Assembly: GCA_019749805.1 (NCBI GenBank)
Contig: JAIEPH010000028.1
Location: forward strand, 1 to 64,000
Source of the DNA: Mycobacteriaceae bacterium
GTDB taxonomy: Bacteria > Actinomycetota > Actinomycetes > Mycobacteriales > Mycobacteriaceae
DNA length: 64,000 nucleotides
Direction of reading: 5' to 3'
Positions 18,090 to 26,516 of this stretch are shown one piece after another. The translations under genes and the position numbers were made by a program. How positions within the stretch are numbered: position 1 is the stretch's first letter; each line of letters opens with the position of its first letter. Under the pieces are notes generated by a model, which worked only from the letters and a program-made list of their open reading frames with translations, did not search any database and had not been told where the DNA came from.

Positions 18090-18494
18090 TCAGGACTGCT
18101 CGTCGCCGGCAGACCGTCGGCTTGGGCCGGTTTCGGCGGCCCGACGGCTTCCGTTGCTTTCGCCGGCTCGCCGGCCATGTGCAATGAGCCAGAAGGCCGA
18201 CCCCGCCACGATGACTGTGACCACGACGCCGATGATGCCCGCGATCCCGCCGGTGCCGTCCTGTCCACCGATCGAATAGTCGGCCAGGGGCGAGGTGGCA
18301 AGGGCGTGCTCGTCGGCGTGTTGTGCGATGCAATCACCGGTGAGCTCTTCGCCGCCCGCGGTTTCGACGACCTGGCAGCCACGCAGCGTCGCTGAGTCCA
18401 ACCCGTCGGGGCTGGAACTCGCGAAGTACGAGACAACCCCGGCGATCAGCAGGGTGGCGGCCGCAAACGCAAGCCAGAACGACCATCGCTTCAT
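18090..18494 (-). CDS. cbiN: CbiN-type PDGLE-domain subunit of the cobalt/nickel transporter
   Basis: A 134-residue protein with two transmembrane helices (about 5-25 and 82-105). Between them is the PDGL sequence (SPDGLDSATLRGC) that defines the CbiN/PDGLE family, then an extracytoplasmic loop of about 40 residues with DCIAQHADEHA, rich in potential metal ligands. CbiN works with CbiM in metal selection and loading. The frame is open far upstream, but that part is only cbiM read in another phase; ATG 18492-18494 overlaps the cbiM stop (ATGA) and starts at the first helix. The basic C-terminal tail of about 30 residues is unusual and variable. Confidence 0.85.
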   Translation of the reverse strand: MKRWSFWLAFAAATLLIAGVVSYFASSSPDGLDSATLRGCQVVETAGGEELTGDCIAQHADEHALATSPLADYSIGGQDGTGGIAGIIGVVVTVIVAGSAFWLIAHGRRAGESNGSRRAAETGPSRRSAGDEQS

Positions 18495-19171
18495 GCTGGC
18501 ACCGCTGTCCGGGCGCTGCGCATCAGATAGACGAGGTCGGGGCGCGACCGTGCCACGGCCATCACCGTGACGGCGGTGATCAATCCTTCCCCGACGCCGA
18601 TCAGCACGTGCGTGCCGAACATGTAGGCGGCCACTGTGCCGAGCGACGTGGCGCCGGCGCCCCCGATGGCGTATTCGACGACAAATGCCATTGCCGCGCA
18701 GACCGTTCCGATCACTGCGGCGATGAACGCGATAACGCCGAGCGCGGGCACCGGCAGATCGGCTTTGGCCCGCCGTGCGATCGCGTACAGCGCGACGGCT
18801 GTCCCGTACCCCACGGCGACGCCGACGATGGCCATGTTCGTGATGTTGGTGCCCAAGGCGGTGATTCCGCCGTCGGCGAACAGTAGCGACTGCACGATCA
18901 ACACGATCGCGATGCACAGCGCACCGGTGTAGGGGCCGACCAGGATCGCGGCCAGCGCACCGCCGAGCAGGTGCCCGCTGACGCCGGGCAGGATCGGGAA
19001 ATTGACCATCTGCACGGCGAAGATGAACGCCGCGACGAGACCGGCCAGCGGCACCGTGCGTTCGTCGAGTTCGGTGCGTGCTTTCACAGCGCACAACCCG
19101 ATGGCGGCCACGGCGATGACCCCGAAGATCACCGATGTCGGCGCGTTGACGATGCCGTCGCTCATGTGCAT
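18491..19171 (-). CDS. cbiM: Cobalt/nickel ECF transporter substrate-binding membrane protein CbiM
   Basis: CbiM is the S component that captures Co(II) or Ni(II). The family places the metal site at the extreme N-terminus with a His at position 2. Here ATG 19169-19171 gives MHMSDGIVNAPTS, the classic N-terminus, so I prefer it to the GTG seven codons upstream. Six or seven hydrophobic helices follow, with the conserved VQMVNFPILPGVSGHLLGG and GTNITNMAI segments, which carry further histidine and asparagine positions of the family. It is the first gene of the cbiMNQO operon. Mtb has the unrelated single-protein transporter NicT at this locus. Confidence 0.92.
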   Translation of the reverse strand: MHMSDGIVNAPTSVIFGVIAVAAIGLCAVKARTELDERTVPLAGLVAAFIFAVQMVNFPILPGVSGHLLGGALAAILVGPYTGALCIAIVLIVQSLLFADGGITALGTNITNMAIVGVAVGYGTAVALYAIARRAKADLPVPALGVIAFIAAVIGTVCAAMAFVVEYAIGGAGATSLGTVAAYMFGTHVLIGVGEGLITAVTVMAVARSRPDLVYLMRSARTAVPA

Positions 19172-19230
19172 GGCGACCGTATTCACAACCACCAGGTGAG
19201 CCTAGAACCCACACCGAACACCTGTCTAGC

Positions 19231-19244
19231 TGAACAGATGTTCA
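19231..19244. promoter_or_regulatory. ArsR/SmtB-like operator upstream of cbiM
   Basis: TGAACA-GA-TGTTCA is a perfect 6-2-6 inverted repeat 60 bp upstream of cbiM. It matches the core of the 12-2-12 operators used by ArsR/SmtB metal sensors (TGAACA...TGTTCA). It is the only long perfect dyad in the gap between the methyltransferase stop and cbiM. Metal-dependent repression of the transporter is inferred. Confidence 0.55.
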
Positions 19245-19263
19245 TGTGTGGGATTCAGCCGTC

Positions 19264-20115
19264 CTATCGCTTGGTGGCGGTGACCAACAGATATTCGGCC
19301 TCCCAGACGGCGCGCTGATCGTCGCCTCGGTTCCAGCTGGTGAGGAACTCGAGGAAGTCGCGATCGAGGGCCTCGATCCGGTCGGGGGCGTCCGCGTTGA
19401 ACTTATATGCGGCGATTGTCGGCCCGTAGTTGCTCTTCCAGTACTCCCGGAACTGCGTGGGCTCGGTGCAGTGGTCGAGCATCACGGTCTGCCGCCACAT
19501 CGTCAGATCGCTGACGCGATCTCCGAACAACTCGCGGACGTGGTTCTCCGAGCCCCACAATGGGGCGGGGCTGGCTCCCGGCGGAGGCGGCGGGGCATAC
19601 GGCTTCATCGTCTTGAACAGGTTGCCGATGAACCCTTCGGGCGTCCAGCTGAGCAAGGCGATCGTGCCGCCGCGACGGGTGACCCGGACCAACTCGTCGG
19701 CGGCCGCCTGGTGGTGCGGCGCGAACATCACGCCGACACACGAAATGACGGTGTCGAAGCTGTTGTCGGCGAAGGGCAGCGCCTCGGCATCCGCTTCCAC
19801 CCATTCCACCTCGACACCCCGGCGCGCGGCGATGTCACGTCCGGCGTCGAACAGCTCCGGCGTCAGATCGCTCGCCGTGACGATCGCGCCCGCCTCGGCG
19901 GCGGGGATGGCGGCGTTACCCGAGCCCGCGGCCACGTCCAGGACGTGGTCACCCTGCTTCACGCCGCTCGCGCGGACGAGTTCGAGACCCAGCGCGGGAA
20001 TGAGTTCCGCGGCGACGGCCGCGTAATCTCCCGAAGCCCACAGTGCCCGGTGCTTGGCCTTCAATGCCCTATCAGCGTCGGGTGATGCCGACGGCGCCTG
20101 CTCGATACTGGTCAT
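19264..20115 (-). CDS. SAM-dependent class I methyltransferase
   Basis: A UbiE-type methyltransferase of 283 residues. Motif I is VLDVAAGSGNAAIPAA, followed by an acidic strand end (VEWVEADAEALPF) and motif II region FDTVISCVGVMFAPHH. The C-terminal half includes a proline-rich loop (APPPPPGASP) and a WNRGDD segment near the end. Substrate unknown. The ATG at 20113-20115 is preferred over the open extension because GAGGAGG lies 6 bp upstream. It lies between the SARP-type regulator and the metal transporter, all leftward, separated from the regulator by 143 bp with a possible terminator. Confidence 0.85.
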   Translation of the reverse strand: MTSIEQAPSASPDADRALKAKHRALWASGDYAAVAAELIPALGLELVRASGVKQGDHVLDVAAGSGNAAIPAAEAGAIVTASDLTPELFDAGRDIAARRGVEVEWVEADAEALPFADNSFDTVISCVGVMFAPHHQAAADELVRVTRRGGTIALLSWTPEGFIGNLFKTMKPYAPPPPPGASPAPLWGSENHVRELFGDRVSDLTMWRQTVMLDHCTEPTQFREYWKSNYGPTIAAYKFNADAPDRIEALDRDFLEFLTSWNRGDDQRAVWEAEYLLVTATKR

Positions 20116-20208
20116 CTGGTCCTCCTCGAAGGGTTGGGGTTCTGCCTCACACCTTGGCCGCGCTGGGTTTCGAGGCTCTTGCACTATCGTGAAACTTGCA
20201 GGTCAACC

Positions 20209-20243
20209 CCGGTTTGCGTGAGCACGCTTTTCGCTGAAACCGG
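20209..20243 (-). terminator. Hairpin after the SARP-type regulator gene
   Basis: CCGGTTT (20209-20215) and AAACCGG (20237-20243) form a 7-bp stem, with a second short stem GCGTG/CACGC nested beside it. It starts 16 bp past the regulator stop codon. There is no clean U-run, so termination is likely but not certain. Confidence 0.4.
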
Positions 20244-20258
20244 CTGGCTCGCCCACCG

Positions 20259-23120
20259 TCAGATGTATCGCGCCAATGCGGCACGCGCGCATATGACAGC
20301 ATCGGCTCCGCTCAGCGGTTGACGGTCCGACTCCCCCAGCGACGCGAGTTGGGCAGCGCTCAGCGGTGACGGCTTACCCGCACCGCCAAGGGCTCGATGC
20401 AGGATCAGTGCGTCCTCGTTCGCGCCGACGCGCACGAGGAATCGGGTCACGTACCTGAGGTTGAGCCACTGCTGGCTCCAGTCGCCCACCCGGTCCCAAT
20501 GATCGATCACCCTGATCAACTCCTCTGCGGCGCTTGCCGGGTCACCGTGGACGGCACGCGTGGCTGCGGCCTCCATCAGAGCGATGCCGTGCCACCAGAA
20601 GTTCTGCACCGACTCGGCCTGACCCGCGGCCTCGTCGAACAGTCGCAGAGCGCGATCCGGCTCGGACTTCTTGAGCACCAAGCCGAGCGCATAGCGTCCC
20701 ATCGAGCGCGCCGTGGGGTTGGCCGTCGTATCCGCAACCGCCACGGCCTCTTCCGCGGGGCCGATACCCGCACTGTCGACGCGCAACGCGGCGTGACAGA
20801 TCGCCACATAGAACAGCGTCCACACCAACCGGATGGGGTCCCGCTCAGCTCGGGCCCGCTCCGTTTCGGCCGCGTAATGCTTCAGTGCGGCGTCCGCGTC
20901 ACCTGTGTACAGCGCGAGATCCGCGAGTACGTCGCCCGGATAAGCGACCCGCCCGTTGCCTCGCTCGGGTATCCGGTTTCGGGCCGACGTCGCTATTATC
21001 CGCGCCCGGTCGGCATCACCGCGGTTCCAGGCGCCGCGTGCGGCGAACCCTGCTGCGGCGGGAAACAGGGGATCATCTGGGTGCACGGCAGGCAGGAGTC
21101 GTTCAGCCCAGCCCGAGGACTCGTATCCGATTCGCAGATGGACGAATTCGGACAGCGAGGTGACCAGTCGCAGTGCGAGGTCGACGTCTCCGGCACTCAT
21201 GCTGTGCTCGAACGCGGCGCGCAGGTTGTCGTAGTCAGGCAGCATCCGCAGCACCCAAGACCGCTCGTCGGCGCCGTGCATGCCGATTGCGGCGCGTTGG
21301 GCCAGGTCGGCGTAATAGCGGGCATGGCGCATCCCGACGTCGGCTTCGATTCCGGCGTCCCGCAGGCGCTCCCGGCCGTAGGTACGCAGGGTTTCCAGCA
21401 CCCCGTATCGCGTGCGGTCAGCACCCGCCCGCACGATCACCATCGACTTGTCGACCAGCCCGACCACGACATCGAGCGTGTCATCGTCGGTCGCACCGTC
21501 TTCACCGCACACCCCGTGCACCGCATCGAGATCGAACCCGCCGGCGAACACGGACAGTCGCGCGAACAGCGACTGCTCGTCGGCAGATAGCAGCTGGTAG
21601 GACCAGTCGATCGTCGCGGTGAGGCTCTGCTGCCGTGGATGTGCCCCACGTGCCCCACCGGTCAGCAGCCGCTGCCGGTCCAGCCGACGGGCGACATCGA
21701 GGCTGCTCATCGCGCGCATCCGCGCCGCCGCCAGCTCGATCGCGAGCGGCAGCCCGTCGAGCCGGCGGCAGATTTCGGCAACCGCACCGACCGGCTCACT
21801 ATCGAGGTCGAAATCCGACCGGGTCGCCTTCGCCCGGTCCACGAACAGCATGGTCGCGTCGTCGACCGCCAACGGTACGACGGGCACGACGCGTTCCCCC
21901 GCGACACCCAACGCTTCCCTGCTGGTGGCCAGGATCGTGACACCCGGGCAGTGCCGGGCTATCCGATCAAGCAGCAGGGCGGCGTCTTCCAGGACGTGCT
22001 CGCAGTTGTCGATGACCAGCAGCATTTCGCGCGTGCGCAGGTACTCGATGACGGTCTCCTCGATACCGAGACCGTGCTGCTGTTGGAGACGCAGAGCCGC
22101 CGCGACAGCATGGTTCACCGCCGTTCCGGCCTCGATCGGCGCAAATTCGCAGATGACGACGCCATCTTCGAATCGCTGCTGCTGACGCTCCGCAGTTTCT
22201 AACGCGAGCCGGGTCTTCCCCACCCCGCCGACTCCGATGAGGGTCACCAGTGGGCCATCCCGCAAAGCGGCACTCACGCGCTCCACGTCGAGCGCCCGAC
22301 CCACGAAGCTCGTGGCTAGTCGCGGCAAACCCGCCAGCGGCCGCGTCGCGACCCAAACCGCTGATATGGGGACTTCGACTGGCGGCGTCGCTTCGCCATC
22401 GAGAATCTGCTGGTGCACGGTCCTCAGCAATGGACTGGGATCGACACCGAGTTCGTCAACGAGCCTTTCGCGCGTCTTCCGGTACGTCTCAAGGGCTTCG
22501 GCCTGTCTGCCGCTGCGGTATTGCGCGAGCATCAGCTGCCCGGCCAACCGCTCGTCAAGCGGATGAGTCAGCGCGGCGGCCGTCAGCTCGCCGAGCAGTT
22601 CGGTATGACGACCGGCACGCAACGCAGCATCGTTGCGGTCGAGCATCGCCGAAAACCATTCCAGCAGAAGCGATTCCCGAACATTGTTCATCCACGGCGT
22701 GTCCAGTACGGTGAATGGCTCACCTCGCCAGAGTTTCAGGGCGACATCGAATGCGGTGGCCGATGCGGCGGGATCCACCAGTGCGCGGGCTGCTTCAACC
22801 GACCGCCTGAAGCGATACAGGTCAACGGACATCGGGTCGGCCTGAAGCGTGTAGCCTCCGGGACTCCGCACGATCGCCACATCGTCGGCGCCCCCGAGGG
22901 AATGGCGCAAGCGCGATACATAGGCTGCCAGCGCGTTACGGGACCTGGACGGCGTCTCGCTCGCCCACACCCGGTCGATGAGTTGATCCGCGGTGACAGC
23001 GTGGTTGACGTCGACTAGGAGCGCGACGAGAACGCAGCGCTGCCGGGCATGCCCGACGTCGAGCTTCTGCCCGTCGAACCGGACCTCGACGTCGCCGAGT
23101 AGCCGGAACTCCACCGTCAC
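20259..23120 (-). CDS. SARP-type (BTAD) transcriptional regulator with NB-ARC ATPase domain
   Basis: A 953-residue multidomain regulator. Residues 1-95 form an OmpR-like winged helix (FRLLGDVEVRFDG... LRHSLGG... GGYTLQ). About 97-240 is the bacterial transcriptional activation domain with helical repeats (LDERLAGQLMLAQYRSGRQAEAL). An NB-ARC/AAA-like ATPase follows, with P-loop GVGGVGKTRLALE near 295, Walker B LLVIDNCEH and GLPLAIELAAAR. The C-terminal 350 residues are TPR-like helical repeats. This AfsR-like layout integrates ATP binding with DNA binding. The start is GTG (23118-23120), 82 bp after arsR. It could control the adjacent methyltransferase or more distant genes; no target site is recognisable. 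Confidence 0.9.
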   Translation of the reverse strand: MTVEFRLLGDVEVRFDGQKLDVGHARQRCVLVALLVDVNHAVTADQLIDRVWASETPSRSRNALAAYVSRLRHSLGGADDVAIVRSPGGYTLQADPMSVDLYRFRRSVEAARALVDPAASATAFDVALKLWRGEPFTVLDTPWMNNVRESLLLEWFSAMLDRNDAALRAGRHTELLGELTAAALTHPLDERLAGQLMLAQYRSGRQAEALETYRKTRERLVDELGVDPSPLLRTVHQQILDGEATPPVEVPISAVWVATRPLAGLPRLATSFVGRALDVERVSAALRDGPLVTLIGVGGVGKTRLALETAERQQQRFEDGVVICEFAPIEAGTAVNHAVAAALRLQQQHGLGIEETVIEYLRTREMLLVIDNCEHVLEDAALLLDRIARHCPGVTILATSREALGVAGERVVPVVPLAVDDATMLFVDRAKATRSDFDLDSEPVGAVAEICRRLDGLPLAIELAAARMRAMSSLDVARRLDRQRLLTGGARGAHPRQQSLTATIDWSYQLLSADEQSLFARLSVFAGGFDLDAVHGVCGEDGATDDDTLDVVVGLVDKSMVIVRAGADRTRYGVLETLRTYGRERLRDAGIEADVGMRHARYYADLAQRAAIGMHGADERSWVLRMLPDYDNLRAAFEHSMSAGDVDLALRLVTSLSEFVHLRIGYESSGWAERLLPAVHPDDPLFPAAAGFAARGAWNRGDADRARIIATSARNRIPERGNGRVAYPGDVLADLALYTGDADAALKHYAAETERARAERDPIRLVWTLFYVAICHAALRVDSAGIGPAEEAVAVADTTANPTARSMGRYALGLVLKKSEPDRALRLFDEAAGQAESVQNFWWHGIALMEAAATRAVHGDPASAAEELIRVIDHWDRVGDWSQQWLNLRYVTRFLVRVGANEDALILHRALGGAGKPSPLSAAQLASLGESDRQPLSGADAVICARAALARYI

Positions 23121-23202
23121 GCCTACAGCTTTCCGCAGGCCGATGCGATCTAAGGGCGGATTCGCTTGCTCGCGAGGACGCGCATCGACTGCTTACTCGT
23201 CG

Positions 23203-23544
23203 TCAGCCGTGCCGCGCGCCGATCCAATGCAGGAGGTCGTGCACGATCTCGTCCTCCAGGCGATAGCTCACGGCACGGCCGACCCGGGTGGAGCTCACCC
23301 AACCCTGCTGGCGCAGCACCCGCAGCGCCTGCGACACGGCGTTCTCGGACCGTCCGAGCACCGAGGCAAGGTCGCCGACGTTGATGCCGGGCGCGCGGTG
23401 CAGGACGAGCAGGATCTCCAGCCGATGCGGGTCGGAGAGCAGGTCGAACCGCTGCGCCCAGCCGCCGGTGTCGACGTCGGCGAGCGCCGACGATGCCCGT
23501 CGCACCACCGCATCGACGCCCGCGTGGCCACCTGCTTCCGCCAT
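23203..23544 (-). CDS. ArsR-family winged-helix repressor
   Basis: A 113-residue ArsR/SmtB-type protein. The wHTH core runs from FDLLSDPHRLEILLVL through INVGDLASVLGRSENAVSQALRVLRQQGW to the wing (SSTRVGRAVSYRLED). The last helix has three histidines (VHDLLHWIGARH) after an aspartate. This differs from the DxH...HxxH pattern of the NmtR/CzrA alpha-5 site, so metal sensing is possible but not shown. It has no CxC motif of the arsenic or cadmium sensors. It lies in a row of leftward regulators and is 4 kb from the metal-transporter operator described above. Confidence 0.85.
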   Translation of the reverse strand: MAEAGGHAGVDAVVRRASSALADVDTGGWAQRFDLLSDPHRLEILLVLHRAPGINVGDLASVLGRSENAVSQALRVLRQQGWVSSTRVGRAVSYRLEDEIVHDLLHWIGARHG

Positions 23545-23612
23545 CCGACAAATCTAACCCCCTTGGCACCCCGAATGACGGCGATGACGTTCGTGTTTGC
23601 GCTGGCATCGGG

Positions 23613-24362
23613 CTAGTCCAGGAATCCGTGCAGCAGGGTGGCCGAGCCTTCGACGTGGGCGAGCATGGCCGACGCCGCACCCTCACTGTCGCCGGCCAGG
23701 ATCGCGATCACAATGGCGTCGTGTTGCTCGTCGGAGTGGGCGATGTTGCGCGGCAGCAACGGGATCTGGTCCAGCAAGACGTTGAGGCGCATCCTGTTCT
23801 CGGCCACCAACGGCACCAACGATGGCGATCCGGCTGCCTCGGCGATGGCGAGATGCAGCCGCGAATCCAGTCGGCGGTAGTCGCCGGGCGCGGCGCTGCG
23901 GACATCACGCAAACGCGCCCACAGCTCCTCGCGTTCGGGTGCCGTCAGGGTTCGGTTGGCGGCCAGCCGCGCCGCTCCGACCTCGAGGATCTCCCGCAGC
24001 CGCAACGCGTCGTCGATCTGGGCGCGTGTTACCGCGTCGGTGTCCTGGGTGTACCTCGGCAACTCGTCGGCGAGAAAGGTGCCGCCGTAGCGGCCTCGCC
24101 GCGACACCAGATACCCGGCGTCGGCCAGCGACTTGATGGCCTCCCGCACGGTGTCGCGGCTGACGCCCAGCCGCGATGCCAGCTCGCGCTCCGGCGGCAG
24201 CGATTCGCCGGGGGCGAGCACGCCGAGCCGGATGGTCTGCAGGAGCCTCCCGACCGTGTCCTCGAACGCGTTCCCGGGCCGAACCGGGCGCAGCAGAGCT
24301 TCGCTCGCCGCCGGGGCGGCGAATCCGGCCTTAGCCAGCGGTACGTCCGGATCGGCAGTCAT
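23613..24362 (-). CDS. GntR family regulator with FCD domain
   Basis: A FadR-subfamily repressor (249 aa). The winged helix (about 30-100) has the GntR signature LPPERELASRLGVSRDTVREAIKSL in pieces, with an RRGRYGGTF wing. The FCD ligand domain (about 115-240) keeps the expected metal-binding carboxylate and histidines (LDSRLHLAIAEAAG, HVEGSATLLHG). It follows the SDR gene by 16 bp, so it is probably the last gene of the glnA-puuD-aldC-SDR operon and its local regulator. The operators are likely among the dyads in the glnA/permease promoter. Confidence 0.9.
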   Translation of the reverse strand: MTADPDVPLAKAGFAAPAASEALLRPVRPGNAFEDTVGRLLQTIRLGVLAPGESLPPERELASRLGVSRDTVREAIKSLADAGYLVSRRGRYGGTFLADELPRYTQDTDAVTRAQIDDALRLREILEVGAARLAANRTLTAPEREELWARLRDVRSAAPGDYRRLDSRLHLAIAEAAGSPSLVPLVAENRMRLNVLLDQIPLLPRNIAHSDEQHDAIVIAILAGDSEGAASAMLAHVEGSATLLHGFLD

Positions 24363-24378
24363 GTTTTCTACAGCGCCT

Positions 24379-25152
24379 CTAGAGGGGGGTCACGTACGCA
24401 GAGCTGATGCCGCCGTCGACCAGGAAGGTCGACCCCGTGATGAACGAGGAGTCGTCGCTGGCCAGGAATGCGACGGCCGCGGCCAGCTCCTCCGGCTCGG
24501 CGAACCGACCAACGGGAATGTGGACCAGCCGGCGCGCCGCGCGTTCGGGATCCTTCGCGAACAGTTCCTGCAGCAGCGGTGTGTTCACCGGTCCGGGGCA
24601 CAGCGCGTTCACGCGAATCCCTTGACGCGCGAACTGCACTCCCAGTTCACGGGACATCGCGAGGACGCCGCCCTTGGATGCGGTGTAGGAGATCTGCGAT
24701 GTCGCCGACCCCATCACCGCGACGAACGAAGCGGTGTTGATGATCGAACCTTTCTGCTGCGGAATCATATGGCGCAGTGCGGCTTTGGAACAGAAGAACA
24801 CCGACTTCAGGTTGATGTCCTGCACCCGTTGCCATGCGTCGATGCCCGTGGTCTCGATGAGGTCGTCTTCCGGCGGGCTGATACCCGCGTTGTTGAAGGC
24901 GATGTCGACAGAACCGTGCGTCTCGGCGGCCGTATCGAACAGGGCATCCACCGCGGCCTGATCTGAGACATCCACCTGAACGAAGGTTCCGTTGAGGTCG
25001 TCCGCAACGGACTTCCCGGTCGTCGGATCGATGTCACCGATGACGATGGTGGCGCCTTCGGCGCGCATCCGCTTGGCGCTCGCCAGCCCGATCCCGCTGG
25101 CGCCGCCGGTGATCACGGCGACCTTGCCCGCCAGTCGCTGGGTCAGATCCAT
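24379..25152 (-). CDS. Short-chain dehydrogenase/reductase (Rv2857c-like)
   Basis: A classical SDR of 257 residues. The NAD(P)-binding TGGASGIG motif is at about 15-22, an acidic residue after strand beta-2 (GDID) suggests NAD preference, the NNAG motif is present, and the catalytic Ser/Tyr/Lys are in NTASF and YTASKGG. The C-terminal GSTFLVDGG is typical. In the context of a gamma-glutamyl amine pathway it may oxidise the alcohol of a gamma-glutamylated amino alcohol or an aldehyde intermediate; that is inference. Its ATG shares one base with the aldC stop (TAATG). Confidence 0.9.
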   Translation of the reverse strand: MDLTQRLAGKVAVITGGASGIGLASAKRMRAEGATIVIGDIDPTTGKSVADDLNGTFVQVDVSDQAAVDALFDTAAETHGSVDIAFNNAGISPPEDDLIETTGIDAWQRVQDINLKSVFFCSKAALRHMIPQQKGSIINTASFVAVMGSATSQISYTASKGGVLAMSRELGVQFARQGIRVNALCPGPVNTPLLQELFAKDPERAARRLVHIPVGRFAEPEELAAAVAFLASDDSSFITGSTFLVDGGISSAYVTPL

Positions 25153-26516
25153 TAGTCATCTCCGATCGCATAGAAGACGTTCTTGGTTTCAGTGAATGAC
25201 AGCGGCGCATCGGGCCCGAGTTCACGGCCAAGACCTGATTGCTTGAACCCGCCGAAGGGCGTGTTGTACCGCACCGACGAGTGTGAATTGACGGACAGGT
25301 TGCCAGACTCCACCGCGCGCGACACCCGGATGGCCCGCGACAGGTTGTCCGTCCAGATCGACCCGGAAAGGCCGTAAGGGGTGTCGTTGGCGAGCTCAAT
25401 GGCGTCGGCCTCATCCTCGAACGGCAGCACCGCGACGACCGGGCCGAAGATCTCCTCCCGCACCGTGCGGTCGGAGCGCTGCGGGGTCAGCACGGTCGGC
25501 GGGAACCAGTAGCCGGGCCCCGACGGCGCGTCGCCGCGGAACGCGACCGGTGCGTCGTCGGGCACATAGGAGACCACGGACTGCCAGTGCGACTTCGACA
25601 CCAGCGGGCCCATCTCGGTGCCCTTGGCAGCCGGATCACCGACTACGACGCCCTTGACCGCAGGTTCGAGCAGCTCCATGAAACGGTCGTAGACATTGCG
25701 CTGCACCAGGATCCGGCTGCGTGCACAGCAGTCCTGCCCGGCGTTGTCGAAAACCCCGTAGGGCGCGGTGGTCGCAGCCTTGTCCAGATCGCAATCGTCG
25801 AACACGATGTTTGCGCTCTTGCCGCCCAGCTCGAGGGTGACCCTCTTGACCTGAGCCGCGGCGCCCGCCATCACGCGGGTGCCGACCTCGGTGGAACCGG
25901 TGAAGACGATCTTGCGTACGTCGGGATGGGTGACAAACCGCTCCCCTACCACCGACCCCTTTCCCGGCAACACCTGGAACAGATCGGGAGGCAGGCCGGC
26001 CTCGACCGCGAGTTCGCCTATCCGGATCGTGGTCAGCGGTGTCCATTCGGCGGGTTTGACCACTACCGCGTTCCCGGCGGCCAGGGCCGGTGCGAAACCC
26101 CACACCGCGATGGGCATCGGGAAATTCCACGGCGTGATGACACCGATCACGCCCAACGGCTCGTTGAACGTGACGTCAAGACCACCCGCCACCGGAATCT
26201 GCTTGCCCGACAGCCGCTCCGGTGTGGCGGAATAGAACTGCAGGACATCGCGAACATGACCGGCTTCCCACGTCGCATTGCCGATCGGATGTCCGGAGTT
26301 GGCGACCTCCAGCCCGGCCAGCTCGTCGACGTGCGCGTCGACCGCCGCGGCGAACGACCGCAAGGCGGCGGCCCGGTCGCCGGGTGCCAGACGCGCCCAA
26401 TCACGTTGTGCCGCCTTGGCGCGCGCCACCGCGTCGTCGACACCCTCGACACTGGTCTGCTCGACGGCGCGCAGCAGTTCCTCCGTCGCGGGATTGATCA
26501 GCTCACTAGCCGTCAC
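25152..26516 (-). CDS. aldC: Aldehyde dehydrogenase (AldC/Rv2858c-like)
   Basis: An NAD(P)-dependent aldehyde dehydrogenase (454 aa). It has the PWNFPMPI segment, the cofactor loop FTGSTEVGTRV, the general-base glutamate in LELGGKSANIVF, and the catalytic cysteine in NAGQDCCARS. EIFGPVVAVLPF is the conserved late motif. In PuuC-like pathways such enzymes oxidise gamma-glutamyl aldehydes to acids, and the neighbours support this. GTG 26514-26516 (VTASELINPATEELL) overlaps the amidohydrolase stop by 4 bp (GTGA); the 30 extra upstream codons are that gene read in another phase. Confidence 0.92.
   Translation of the reverse strand: MTASELINPATEELLRAVEQTSVEGVDDAVARAKAAQRDWARLAPGDRAAALRSFAAAVDAHVDELAGLEVANSGHPIGNATWEAGHVRDVLQFYSATPERLSGKQIPVAGGLDVTFNEPLGVIGVITPWNFPMPIAVWGFAPALAAGNAVVVKPAEWTPLTTIRIGELAVEAGLPPDLFQVLPGKGSVVGERFVTHPDVRKIVFTGSTEVGTRVMAGAAAQVKRVTLELGGKSANIVFDDCDLDKAATTAPYGVFDNAGQDCCARSRILVQRNVYDRFMELLEPAVKGVVVGDPAAKGTEMGPLVSKSHWQSVVSYVPDDAPVAFRGDAPSGPGYWFPPTVLTPQRSDRTVREEIFGPVVAVLPFEDEADAIELANDTPYGLSGSIWTDNLSRAIRVSRAVESGNLSVNSHSSVRYNTPFGGFKQSGLGRELGPDAPLSFTETKNVFYAIGDD

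Noticed and set aside
18495-19214. Long frame that would extend CbiN to 374 residues
   Set aside because: The added part is cbiM read in another phase and is an Arg/Gly/His-rich composition typical of shadow frames; the ATGA overlap gives the true start.
23545-23612. ArsR operator in front of the ArsR gene
   Set aside because: No TGAACA/TGTTCA or other good dyad is present, so the gene cannot be tied to the cbiM operator.
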